Shown: positions 46,049 through 54,492 of the stretch, piece after piece
Numbering within the stretch: the stretch's first letter is position 1
Layout: each line of letters starts with the position of its first letter
Assembly: GCA_963718695.1 (NCBI GenBank)
Contig: OY970371.1
Span: 682,001 to 746,000 of the forward strand
Length of the DNA: 64,000 nucleotides
Direction of reading: 5' to 3'
Origin: Manganitrophus sp963718695
GTDB taxonomy: Bacteria > Nitrospirota > Nitrospiria > SBBL01 > Manganitrophaceae
The notes under the pieces: model-generated
What the model saw: only the letters and a program-made list of their open reading frames with translations
What the model was told of the DNA's origin: nothing
Database searches by the model: none
Made by a program: the position numbers and the translations under genes

Positions 46049-49000
46049 ATGATTGAAAAAACCATCGACTTCTCTGCTCGAAACAAGTTTCTCGTTCTGA
46101 CGCTCACCTTTTTTCTCGTCGGCTGGGCGATCTGGGCGATCCGGCATGTTCCGCTGGATGCCATTCCCGATCTATCCGATACACAGGTGATCCTTTTTAC
46201 CGAATGGCCGGGCCGAAGCCCGACGTTGATCGAGGACCAGATCACCTATCCGATCATCGCCTCGCTCGTTTCTGCACCGAAGGTGAAATCTGTTCGGGGA
46301 CAATCGATGCTTGGGGTTTCCTATGTTTATGTCATTTTTGAAGAGGGGACCGACCTCTATTGGGCCCGCAGCCGGGTGCTGGAGTATATGCAGGGGGTCT
46401 CCGGCCAGTTGCCGGAGGGGGTCACTCCGGCGCTGGGCCCTGACGCGACCGGCGTCGGCTGGGTCTATGAGTACGCCCTGGTTGATGAAACCGGCCGGCA
46501 TGACCTTGCCGACCTTCGCTCCTTTCAAGACTGGACGCTCCGATACTGGCTGCAATCGGTTCCCGGCGTCGCCGAAGTTGCTTCTGTCGGCGGATTCGTC
46601 AAACAGTACCAGGTGAATGTTGATCCGAATCGATTGTCGGCCTACCGGATTCCACTCCATGAGGTGATCACGGCCATCCGGGCAAGCAACAACAACGTCG
46701 GGGGAAGGGTTCTGGAGCAGGCAGGGCGGGAATACATCATCCGGGGCAAAGGCTATCTTCAATCGACCGAGGACATTCGGAGTATTCCACTCGGCACGAA
46801 TGAAAATGGAATACCGATCCGGGTTGCCGATGTCGCAAATGTTACGATCGGGCCCGACATTCGTCGAGGCGTGGCGGAACTGGATGGACGGGGAGAGGTG
46901 GTTGGCGGGATCATCCTCATGCGCTCTGGCGAGAATGCGTTAAAGGTCATTGATCGGGTGAAGGAGAAGATGAAAGAGATTGAACCGTCTCTACCGGAAG
47001 GGATCAAGATGGTCCCCACCTATGATCGCTCCGATCTGATCCAGCGGGCGATTGCGACGCTCCAGCGTACCTTGACGGAAGAGCTGCTGATCGTGAGCTT
47101 GGTCATCCTCCTCTTCCTCTGGCATCTTCCGAGTGCCATCGTTCCGATCGTCACGATCCCGGTTGCAGTCATTCTTTCGTTTATTCCGATGTTTTACTCC
47201 GGATTAACGTCGAACATCATGTCGCTGGCCGGCATTGCTATCTCCATCGGGGTGCTGGTCGACGGGGCCATTGTCGAGGTTGAAAATGCCTATAAAAAAT
47301 TGGAGCGATGGCAGGCCGGCGGAAGGGTGGGCGACTATCATGAAGTGCGATTGAGCGCCCTCAAAGAGGTCGGCCCTTCTGTCTTCTTTTCCCTGCTTGT
47401 GATTGCCGTGGCTTTTATCCCGATCTTTACCCTTCAAGGCCAGGAAGGAAGACTCTTTAAACCGCTGGCGTTTACCAAAAATTTTTCAATGGCCATCGCC
47501 GCGGTCTTAGCGATTACCCTTGATCCGGCAATGCGGATGCTTTTTACCCGGATGGATCCCTTTACTTTCCGACCCAAATGGCTCTCACGGATGGCCAATC
47601 CACTTCTCGTCGGGAAGTATTATGCGGAAGAGCGCCACCCGATCAGCCGGCTGCTCCAGCGCCTTTATCTCCCAATCCTGGAGTTTGTGCTGCGGCATCG
47701 TTGGCCCACGGTGATCTCCGCCCTCTTGATCGTTCTCCTGACCATCCCGATCTATCTTCGCCTCGGTTCCGAATTTATGCCACCGCTCAATGAAGGGACG
47801 ATTCTCTACATGCCGACGACCCTTCCAGGCATCTCCGTCACCGAGGCGAGCCGCCTCCTTCAACTCCAAGACCAGATGCTCAAAGAGTTCCCGGAAGTGG
47901 AGCGGGTCTTTGGAAAAATCGGAGAAGCGAAAACCGCCACCGATCCGGCGCCGTTGAATATGGGGGAGACGGTCATCACCCTGAAGCCCAAAGAGCAATG
48001 GCGGGAAGGGATGACCTGGGACAAATTAATCGCGGAGATGGACAAGAAATTGAAATTTCCCGGCGTCGCCAACATTTGGTGGATGCCGATCCAGACGCGG
48101 ACCGAGATGCTCGCCACCGGTATCCGGAGCAACGTCGGAATTAAGATTTTGGGACCGAAGTTGGAAGAGATCGATCGGATCGGGCAGCAGATCGAAGGGG
48201 CGATGGCACAGATCCCTGATACCCGATCCTCTTTCTTTGAGCGGGTGACCGGGGGCTATTACCTGGATCTCGTTATTGATCGCAATGCCGCCGCGCGCTA
48301 CGGATTTCGAGTCGACGACATTCAAGCGGTGATCGAAACGGCGATTGGGGGGAAGAATATCTCACAAACGGTGGAAGGAAGAGAGCGTTACCCTATCAAC
48401 GTCCGCTATGCACGCGAATTCCGGGACGACATTGAGAAGGTGAAAAGGGTCTTCGTCGCAACGCCGACCGGCGCTCAAATTCCGATTTCGCAGCTTTCCA
48501 AAATCGAGTATGACGAAGGTCCTTCGATGGTTAAAAACGAAAATGGCATGCTCGCCGGCATCGTCTTTGTCGATACGGCGCGGTCCGATCTCGGCGGCTA
48601 TGTGAAAGAGGCTCAGCGGGTCGTAGCTAAACAGGTGAAATTGCCCCCCGGCTATTCGCTTGTCTGGGCCGGACAGTATGAATACTTGCTCCGGGCCAGA
48701 GAGCACCTAAAGATTGTTCTCCCCCTCACCATTTTTATTATCTCTTTTCTTCTTTATCTCAACACCGGTTCAACGATCAAGACGCTGATTGTCTTGCTGG
48801 CCGTGCCATTTTCGGCGGTCGGCGCCATACTCTTTCTCTACCTGCTCGATTACAATATGAGCATCGGCGTCTGGGTCGGACTGATCGCCCTGATGGGACT
48901 CGACGCAGAGATGGGGGTTTTTATGCTCCTCTATCTCGACCTTGCTTATGAAGAGCGGAGGGCGAAGGGATTGATGCGGAATGCATATGATTTGAAGGAG

Positions 49001-49231
49001 GCGATTATCGAAGGGGCGGTTCACCGGCTTCGGCCGAAGGTGATGACGGTAAGCGTGATGTTCCTCGGTCTTGTTCCCATCATGTGGTCGACCGGGGCGG
49101 GATCGGATTTAATGCGTCGAATTGCGGCTCCCATGATCGGCGGGATTCTCACCTCGTTTATTCTGGAGTTGCTGGTCTATCCCATTATTTATGAAATATG
49201 GCGAGAGCGAGGCCTAAAAAAAGGTCCGTAA
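46049..49231 (+). CDS. cusA: Heavy-metal RND transporter (CusA type)
   Basis: 1060 residues, 12 TM segments in two repeats; proton-driven export of Cu(I)/Ag(I) from periplasm or cytoplasm through the outer-membrane duct. The TM4 acidic motif is present in GVLVDGAIVEVENAYKKLE. Three methionines align by context with the CusA substrate relay: LYMPTT (about 588), LNMGETV (about 638) and TEMLATGIRSN (about 686), the last two in the CusA-like TATDPAPLNMGETV and the MLATGI motif. This favours monovalent copper/silver over zinc/cobalt (CzcA). Third gene of the efflux operon. Confidence 0.92.
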   Translation: MIEKTIDFSARNKFLVLTLTFFLVGWAIWAIRHVPLDAIPDLSDTQVILFTEWPGRSPTLIEDQITYPIIASLVSAPKVKSVRGQSMLGVSYVYVIFEEGTDLYWARSRVLEYMQGVSGQLPEGVTPALGPDATGVGWVYEYALVDETGRHDLADLRSFQDWTLRYWLQSVPGVAEVASVGGFVKQYQVNVDPNRLSAYRIPLHEVITAIRASNNNVGGRVLEQAGREYIIRGKGYLQSTEDIRSIPLGTNENGIPIRVADVANVTIGPDIRRGVAELDGRGEVVGGIILMRSGENALKVIDRVKEKMKEIEPSLPEGIKMVPTYDRSDLIQRAIATLQRTLTEELLIVSLVILLFLWHLPSAIVPIVTIPVAVILSFIPMFYSGLTSNIMSLAGIAISIGVLVDGAIVEVENAYKKLERWQAGGRVGDYHEVRLSALKEVGPSVFFSLLVIAVAFIPIFTLQGQEGRLFKPLAFTKNFSMAIAAVLAITLDPAMRMLFTRMDPFTFRPKWLSRMANPLLVGKYYAEERHPISRLLQRLYLPILEFVLRHRWPTVISALLIVLLTIPIYLRLGSEFMPPLNEGTILYMPTTLPGISVTEASRLLQLQDQMLKEFPEVERVFGKIGEAKTATDPAPLNMGETVITLKPKEQWREGMTWDKLIAEMDKKLKFPGVANIWWMPIQTRTEMLATGIRSNVGIKILGPKLEEIDRIGQQIEGAMAQIPDTRSSFFERVTGGYYLDLVIDRNAAARYGFRVDDIQAVIETAIGGKNISQTVEGRERYPINVRYAREFRDDIEKVKRVFVATPTGAQIPISQLSKIEYDEGPSMVKNENGMLAGIVFVDTARSDLGGYVKEAQRVVAKQVKLPPGYSLVWAGQYEYLLRAREHLKIVLPLTIFIISFLLYLNTGSTIKTLIVLLAVPFSAVGAILFLYLLDYNMSIGVWVGLIALMGLDAEMGVFMLLYLDLAYEERRAKGLMRNAYDLKEAIIEGAVHRLRPKVMTVSVMFLGLVPIMWSTGAGSDLMRRIAAPMIGGILTSFILELLVYPIIYEIWRERGLKKGP

Positions 49232-49267
49232 ATGAGGAGAAATCTCCTGTCTTTCGTAAAAGTCTTG

Positions 49268-49978
49268 TTACGGCTCCGACTCAATCAGGAGCCAAGACCC
49301 TTCCGACAGCGACCAAAAAAGAGCTTTCGCCTCTTCTTCAGAAAGTATCAAACGCAGATCGGGAAACCGATGATCCCTCACCGAACGTCCAGCCTCCCAG
49401 GAGAGATTGGCGGCGGTCTCTTTAATCAGACGCCATCCCTTTTCGATCCGTCCGCAATCGCATTCTTGGACCGAAGGAACAATCGAGATCATCAGACCGT
49501 CCTCGAAATAAAGCCGGTACCGGGAGGGCATGTCTCCGACGGAGACAAAGACCGTTTCGGTGGCGAGAAGAGAAGAGACCTGGGGCTCTGAATCGCCTGT
49601 ATCTGCAGGGGGGATCTCCTTTTCAATCGTCGGAGGGGGAGGATGTTTTTTGATCAGGCGATGGGCCGATCCGAGAAGCGTGCCCTCTTGAGCGAACGAG
49701 ACTTCGCTGATGTGAAGCTTTTTGAGAGGAAGGCCTTTTATTTTCAGGGTCAGCTGTTGGGTGGAGAGATCCAGAAGAGTATAAACCGCTCCTTTCTTGG
49801 CGAGTTCCAACTCGGTTTTGGTGGTTCTCATTTTCTGCGCGTCTGATGGTTCCGGATTGACGGCGAGAGCAACGAGCGAACTCAGGAAGAGTAGAAAGAA
49901 AGCGATGGTTGAGAAGACTCCCTTGAGAAGGGGGCTTCCGTGAGAAGTAATCGAGTTGCAGTGCGGTTTCATGAACAT
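49268..49978 (-). CDS. Secreted protein of unknown function, linked to L,D-transpeptidases
   Basis: 236 residues with an N-terminal signal anchor (LKGVFSTIAFFLLFLSSLVALA). The following domain repeats the theme VYTLLDLSTQQLTLKIKG, which resembles the opening strands of YkuD proteins (the neighbour at 49996 has GIYAVVDTANNRLWLKRGE). It has no HxxxxH or SHGC catalytic motif. A proline-rich linker and a C-terminal domain with VPSVQECDCGRIEKGW follow. Possibly an inactive partner of the adjacent transpeptidases (inference). Last gene of that minus-strand group, convergent with cusA. Confidence 0.55.
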   Translation of the reverse strand: MFMKPHCNSITSHGSPLLKGVFSTIAFFLLFLSSLVALAVNPEPSDAQKMRTTKTELELAKKGAVYTLLDLSTQQLTLKIKGLPLKKLHISEVSFAQEGTLLGSAHRLIKKHPPPPTIEKEIPPADTGDSEPQVSSLLATETVFVSVGDMPSRYRLYFEDGLMISIVPSVQECDCGRIEKGWRLIKETAANLSWEAGRSVRDHRFPDLRLILSEEEAKALFWSLSEGSWLLIESEP

Positions 49979-49995
49979 GGGGTTAGGGGTGGGGC

Positions 49996-50679
49996 TCAGA
50001 AGATATAAATGGGGGCTCCGTTCGGTAGGCTCTTGTAGACGACCTCCAGGTCTTTGTCGGCCATCCTAATACAGCCATGCGTGACGTTCTGCCCCAGCAT
50101 CCGTGTGTAGAGGGTGCCGTGAATGAAATAGCCGTTCCCGAAGGCGATCGCATACTCTCCCAGCACGCCGGCCTCGATTCTGTCGCGCTGATCGACTGGA
50201 AGGGCTTCCCCTTCTTCGATAAAGGCCCAGTCGGGTTTGATCCAGACCGGATTTCGAATCTTCGATTGGACGCGGAATTCTCCCCGGGGGGTGTCGAAGA
50301 ACCACCGTCGGCCCGGGTTGTTCGGATCGGTCAGGGAGGTCCCGCTGCCGGTGGAGACGACCGCTTCGTAGACGACCTTCTCTCCCCGTTTCAGCCAGAG
50401 GCGGTTATTCGCCGTATCGACGACGGCATAGATTCCCTTGGGGGTGAGCGATTGAATCGCCTTGCGGAACTTTTTATCCTCAGCGTTTAAATCGGAGGGG
50501 ACGCGCTTCTTAAAACCGGCCGAGGCGATCTTCTTTCCCGAAGCCGGGGAGGCCGCCGTGGCCGGCGCTTTGATCGAGAAGAAGAACAGGCCGACGGTAA
50601 GCAGGAGTATCCCCGCCAGGAGGAGTCCCCATCCCGATTTCAATCGGCCGTCTCGAAAGGATCGAATGAGGTTGAACAT
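49996..50679 (-). CDS. L,D-transpeptidase (YkuD domain)
   Basis: 227 residues. N-terminal TM anchor (LLLAGILLLTVGLFFFSI), short linker, then a periplasmic YkuD domain with GIYAVVDTANNRLWLKRGE, YFIHGTLYTRMLGQ and the active-site motif THGCIRM with Cys203. It forms 3-3 peptidoglycan cross-links or attaches proteins to peptidoglycan. It lies 9 bp downstream of a second L,D-transpeptidase. Confidence 0.92.
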   Translation of the reverse strand: MFNLIRSFRDGRLKSGWGLLLAGILLLTVGLFFFSIKAPATAASPASGKKIASAGFKKRVPSDLNAEDKKFRKAIQSLTPKGIYAVVDTANNRLWLKRGEKVVYEAVVSTGSGTSLTDPNNPGRRWFFDTPRGEFRVQSKIRNPVWIKPDWAFIEEGEALPVDQRDRIEAGVLGEYAIAFGNGYFIHGTLYTRMLGQNVTHGCIRMADKDLEVVYKSLPNGAPIYIF

Positions 50680-50688
50680 GGCGGTATC

Positions 50689-51825
50689 CTACAGAGCAAA
50701 GTCGGTGGAAGTCAAGTCATTTGTGGTCCCGACGATGGTGACCGGCGTCCCGTTCGGCACGCGTCTGAAGAGGTCGTCCATCTGGTCATTGTCGAGTGCG
50801 ACGCAGCCCAACGTCTCCTCTAGCCCTTGGTCCCGGCCGCCATGAATCTCAATCAGCCCGCCGAGTTGTCTGGCTCGCTTGTGCCGGGTCCGATCCCGCT
50901 CGTTGGGGTAGTTGATCAGCAACGCCCGGTGGTACTTCGTTTCCCCAAGGTCTTTCTTCATAATGATACGGTAGGTTCCTTCGGGGGTGGCCCCGTCGCC
51001 GACCGACCGCTTGTCATTGAGGCCGTTGAAACCCAAATTGATCGGATAAACCTTGATCGGGCGCTCTCCGTGATAGAGGGTCAAGGTCCGTTCGGCCTTG
51101 CGGACAACGATGACGGGAGCGCCGTTATGGCGGGACCAGTCGAGTGTTTCGCGCACCCAGCGCCGCCAACGGATCACATTCTTCCGCTCCAGGTACCGGT
51201 CGAGGGTTGCGTTGATTTCCCGCTCGGCCGGTCCGAGAAGAACACGGGCCCGTTTTGCCTCCTCGCGGGCGGTGCGATATCGCCCTTCGTTGATGTCATG
51301 CCGGGCCTCCCCGAGAAGGAGTTCGGCCTGGACCGCTTTTTTTCGCGTAGAGCGCGTCAGAAAGAGTTTTTCCGACTGCTCCCGCAGCCGATCGGCGAGC
51401 GCTTCGACCGATCTTAATTCCTCAAGGGCCGATTCACGCGTCTTGTTTTTCTTCAAAGAGACTGTTTGTAAGAGGATCTCCCCTTCGGAAGAAAGGGTCG
51501 TCAGGTGATTCCGGATCTCGTCGTATTCGCGCGCCACAGACCATCGCGCCCGCTCGCGAGAGAAATTCTCCTTAAGGACCTGGACCTTTTCTTGATAGCG
51601 CAGATATTCTTCCGGCGCGAACTCCTTGGCGCCGGTGTTCCAGAGCGCCTTCTCGAGCCGATCGACCTGTTCCAATTCTATTAAAGGGGGAGGCTCGCTG
51701 CAGCCGCTCAGGCCCGTGCCAAAGGCGACACAAAGGAGTGCCCGAGAGAGGACCTCCCAAAACGTGGGGGATCCTCTCCGGGCTTTTCCGTCCTTATGGA
51801 ATATAGAAAAAGAACGATCCGCCAC
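50689..51825 (-). CDS. Lipoprotein L,D-transpeptidase with helical N-terminal domain
   Basis: 378 residues from GTG 51825. Signal with lipobox GLSGC near residue 43; then a long charged alpha-helical region (about 60-225) with repeated Arg/Glu heptads; then a YkuD domain with VIVVRKAERTLTLYHGERP, IEIHGG and active-site LGCVALDN (Cys341). The coil may span the periplasm to position the catalytic domain at the peptidoglycan. Spacing to the upstream lipoprotein gene is 2 bp, and 9 bp to the next transpeptidase: one operon. Confidence 0.9.
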   Translation of the reverse strand: MADRSFSIFHKDGKARRGSPTFWEVLSRALLCVAFGTGLSGCSEPPPLIELEQVDRLEKALWNTGAKEFAPEEYLRYQEKVQVLKENFSRERARWSVAREYDEIRNHLTTLSSEGEILLQTVSLKKNKTRESALEELRSVEALADRLREQSEKLFLTRSTRKKAVQAELLLGEARHDINEGRYRTAREEAKRARVLLGPAEREINATLDRYLERKNVIRWRRWVRETLDWSRHNGAPVIVVRKAERTLTLYHGERPIKVYPINLGFNGLNDKRSVGDGATPEGTYRIIMKKDLGETKYHRALLINYPNERDRTRHKRARQLGGLIEIHGGRDQGLEETLGCVALDNDQMDDLFRRVPNGTPVTIVGTTNDLTSTDFAL

Positions 51826-51827
51826 GA

Positions 51828-52475
51828 TCAGGCCTTCTTTTTACCTGCCTTTTTGGTTTTCGTTTTCGCAGCTTGGGCGGCTTTGACCTTCTGCACCGCC
51901 TGTTCCACTTCGGCGCCGATCGACTCGGCCTTCTCCTTGATCGGAGTCGCCTTGGAAATGGCATCGCGGTAATTGCCGCTGTCGATCGCTTGTTGAACGG
52001 TCGGCATCGATTCATTCAGGGCGTCGACATCCGCATGAAGCGCAGCCAGATCGGCTTCGCTTCCTTTTCCGGCGGGAGCTTGGGCGAGGAGTGCTTCGGC
52101 CTTTTGAACGGCCTGTGTCGCGGCCGTCTGGATTTCCACCGCTTGCACTTTTGCTTCTTCCTTCTTCTGTGCGCTGACCGTCTGGAGTTGGTCGGCTTCT
52201 TGACGCACTTCGGCGAGCATCTTCTCCGCCTGTTCGTAATTTCGGAACGGCGCCATCTTTTCTTCCTGGGTCTTGATCTCTTGCATGGCGGCGTTCAGTT
52301 TATCGGAAAGCGCCTTGTCTTCGTCGGGAAGGTAGTCCGACGAGCCGGCTGCGCGGGTTGTTTCCACCGTCTTTTGTGTCGCTTCAATTTCGGAGGTAGG
52401 GGCCTTGGCACATCCCCCGAGTGCCGAGATCGCCATGATCCAGGCCGCCAATGTCATTTTTGTAGATGTCTTCAT
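51828..52475 (-). CDS. Ala/Gln/Glu-rich coiled-coil lipoprotein
   Basis: 215 residues. Lipobox SALGGC near residue 22 (MTLAAWIMAISALGGCAKAP). The rest is almost wholly alpha-helical coiled coil rich in Ala, Glu, Gln and Lys, ending in a basic tail (KTKTKKAGKKKA). A Lpp-like periplasmic tether or spacer is plausible given the basic C-terminus and the two L,D-transpeptidases directly downstream, which could link such a tail to peptidoglycan (inference). First gene of the operon. Confidence 0.75.
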   Translation of the reverse strand: MKTSTKMTLAAWIMAISALGGCAKAPTSEIEATQKTVETTRAAGSSDYLPDEDKALSDKLNAAMQEIKTQEEKMAPFRNYEQAEKMLAEVRQEADQLQTVSAQKKEEAKVQAVEIQTAATQAVQKAEALLAQAPAGKGSEADLAALHADVDALNESMPTVQQAIDSGNYRDAISKATPIKEKAESIGAEVEQAVQKVKAAQAAKTKTKKAGKKKA

Positions 52476-52597
52476 TATGATTCTTGTTCTCCTTTTATTT
52501 CATCATGATACAAGTGATGGTCGGTTATCCCACATGGAAATGCTTGAACAGAAACGATCAGATTGTACACCGGTGTCGGCTTCTGCGCAACATTCTA

Positions 52598-52626
52598 AAT
52601 ATAAGAATTTTAAAAAATCTTTCCAA
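52598..52626 (-). promoter_or_regulatory. Promoter of the lipoprotein/L,D-transpeptidase operon
   Basis: Minus strand: TTGGAA (52626-52621), 17-nt spacer, TATATT (52603-52598), in an A+T-rich patch; leader of about 115 nt to the lipoprotein start. Confidence 0.6.
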
Positions 52627-52697
52627 AAAATGTATTTGCGGCCGATCATCTACGTGTATCGGCGATCCCTCTTTCGCCCCGGAGGGAGGGCTTCCTC

Positions 52698-52726
52698 TTG
52701 AATCACGCCGATGCTTCTCCTATAAT
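52698..52726 (+). promoter_or_regulatory. Promoter of the PAS-kinase cluster
   Basis: TTGAAT (52698-52703), 17-nt spacer, perfect TATAAT (52721-52726). It lies inside the longest open frame, supporting the downstream ATG 52821 as the true kinase start. Confidence 0.7.
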
Positions 52727-52820
52727 AGGTCGGACTCCCATCTCCATAAAAGAGAATAGGGTTTTTTTCGCAGGATTCTCACGTTCCGGTCCTGTAGCAA
52801 CGAACATCGGAGTGATCGAT

Positions 52821-54464
52821 ATGGAAAGGCCCCATCAGCACAACCTTCTTGGAGACAAGCTGGACAGCTTTCGTCTGCTTGTTGACGAGGTGAAGGATTA
52901 TGCGATCTTCCTCCTTGATCTTGAAGGGAACGTGAATAGCTGGAACAGGGGGGCGGAGCGAATCAAGGGATATCGACCCGACGAGGTTATCGGTAAGCCG
53001 CTTTCGATTTTTTATACGAAGCAGGAGATCGACAATGGAAGGCCCTTTCAAAACCTGGCCGCAGCACTGAAGGAAGGGCGGTTTGAGGATGAGGGATGGC
53101 GGATTCGGAAGGACGGCTCTCGGTTTTGGGCCAACGTGATCATTACCCGAATTCAGGACGAACAGGGAAAGGTGATCGGGTTCTCTAAAATCACCCGCGA
53201 TCTGACCGAGCGAAAAAAGGCGGAGGACGCCATCAAAAGAAACGAAGAGCGCTTCCGTCTATTGGTGAGCGGGGTCAAGGATTATGCCATTTTCATGCTC
53301 GATCCGGAAGGGAAGATTACGAGCTGGAACGAAGGGGCGGCGCGGATCAACGGCTACCGGGCGGAGGAGATTATCGGTCAGCACTTCTCGATCTTTTATC
53401 CGGAAGAGGAGAAGGCCAAGGACAAGCCGGCTTATGAGTTGAAGGAGGCGATTCGAGAGGGACGGTTTGAGGATGAGGGGTGGCGGATTCGCAAAGACGG
53501 CTCGCGGCTGTGGGCCAATGTGGTGATCACCTGCGTTCGGAATGCGGCCGGAGAGGTGATCGGCTTCTCCAAAGTGACCCGGGATCTCACCGAGCGGAAA
53601 GCGACGGAGAACAAAGTCAGAGAGTTAAATCAGGAGCTGGAGCGCCGGGTCAAGGAGCGGACCGCGGAGCTGCAGGCGGCCAATGAGGCGCTCAAGCAGC
53701 GGACGAAAGAGGCGGAAGAAGCGAGCCGGCTCAAATCGCAGTTCGTCTCCAACGTCTCCCATGAGCTGAGGACACCGCTCAACTCCATTATGGGTTATAC
53801 CGATCTTCTGAAAGGCGAAGTATACGGACCGGTGGGCCCGGAGCAGCAGCAAGCGCTGGAGGGGATTGAGCGGAATGCAGGCGACCTCGCGCGGTTGGTG
53901 AACGAGATGCTCGATCTGGCGAAGATTGCGTCGGGGAAGGTCTCTCTGGAGCGCACGAAGGTCAATCTCGGCGCGCTCATCGAGGAGGTTACCGTCGGAC
54001 TTCGCCCGCTTGCCGAGAAAAAAGGGCTCCCGGTCCGGTGTGCCGTCGAGCCGGGGCTCCCCCCTATTGAAAGCGATGCCGGGAAGGTCAAGCAGGTCAT
54101 GGTGAATCTTCTCTCCAACGCCATTAAATTTACCAGCCAGGGAGAGGTCACCGTTCATGCCCGAATGGGGAGCAACCGGCAGGGGGAGGGGGTCGAGGTC
54201 CTTGTTCAAGATACGGGAATCGGCATTCGCTCCGAGGAGATTTCTAAAATTTTTGATCCTTTCCACCAGGTGGATGGCGCTTCCACCCGCGAATTTGGCG
54301 GCGTCGGCTTAGGGTTGGCGATTGTGAAAGAATTACTGCAAATTTTAGATGGCGAGATCCGTGTTGAGAGCGAGTATGAAAAAGGGTCGATCTTCACCGT
54401 CTTCTTGCCGTACCGGACACCCGCTTCGGCCCCGTCTTCGTTACCTGAAAACCAATACGAATAA
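52821..54464 (+). CDS. Soluble histidine kinase (PAS-PAS-coil-HisKA-HATPase)
   Basis: 547 residues. Two PAS domains, each beginning FRLLV..VKDYAIF (about 15-130 and 145-260), then a coiled coil (LNQELERRVKERTAELQAAN). HisKA has His314 (VSNVSHELRTPLNS). HATPase has N-box NLLSNAIKF, G1 DTGIGI and G2 GVGLGLAIVKEL. No TM segment and no heme or flavin ligand motif that I can assert. Start at ATG 52821 with GGAG upstream. Its second PAS through the HisKA start (53243-53782) is nearly identical in DNA to the next gene. First of five adjacent signalling genes. Confidence 0.92.
   Translation: MERPHQHNLLGDKLDSFRLLVDEVKDYAIFLLDLEGNVNSWNRGAERIKGYRPDEVIGKPLSIFYTKQEIDNGRPFQNLAAALKEGRFEDEGWRIRKDGSRFWANVIITRIQDEQGKVIGFSKITRDLTERKKAEDAIKRNEERFRLLVSGVKDYAIFMLDPEGKITSWNEGAARINGYRAEEIIGQHFSIFYPEEEKAKDKPAYELKEAIREGRFEDEGWRIRKDGSRLWANVVITCVRNAAGEVIGFSKVTRDLTERKATENKVRELNQELERRVKERTAELQAANEALKQRTKEAEEASRLKSQFVSNVSHELRTPLNSIMGYTDLLKGEVYGPVGPEQQQALEGIERNAGDLARLVNEMLDLAKIASGKVSLERTKVNLGALIEEVTVGLRPLAEKKGLPVRCAVEPGLPPIESDAGKVKQVMVNLLSNAIKFTSQGEVTVHARMGSNRQGEGVEVLVQDTGIGIRSEEISKIFDPFHQVDGASTREFGGVGLGLAIVKELLQILDGEIRVESEYEKGSIFTVFLPYRTPASAPSSLPENQYE
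53243..53782. repeat. 540-bp near-identical direct repeat, copy 1 (PAS-coil-HisKA start)
   Basis: Aligns without gaps to 54882-55421 at an offset of 1639 bp with only a few tens of substitutions by eye. It covers the second PAS domain, the coiled coil and the phospho-His motif of the first kinase. Confidence 0.9.
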
Positions 54465-54492
54465 AAAGGCTTTACTTGAAAGTTCGTTGCGA

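Larger units (their letters stand above)
52476..52820. other. Divergent intergenic region with two promoters
   Basis: 345 bp between the lipoprotein operon (minus) and the first PAS kinase (plus). It holds a minus-strand promoter at 52598-52626 in an A+T-rich patch and a plus-strand promoter at 52698-52726. Nothing else is seen. Confidence 0.6.
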
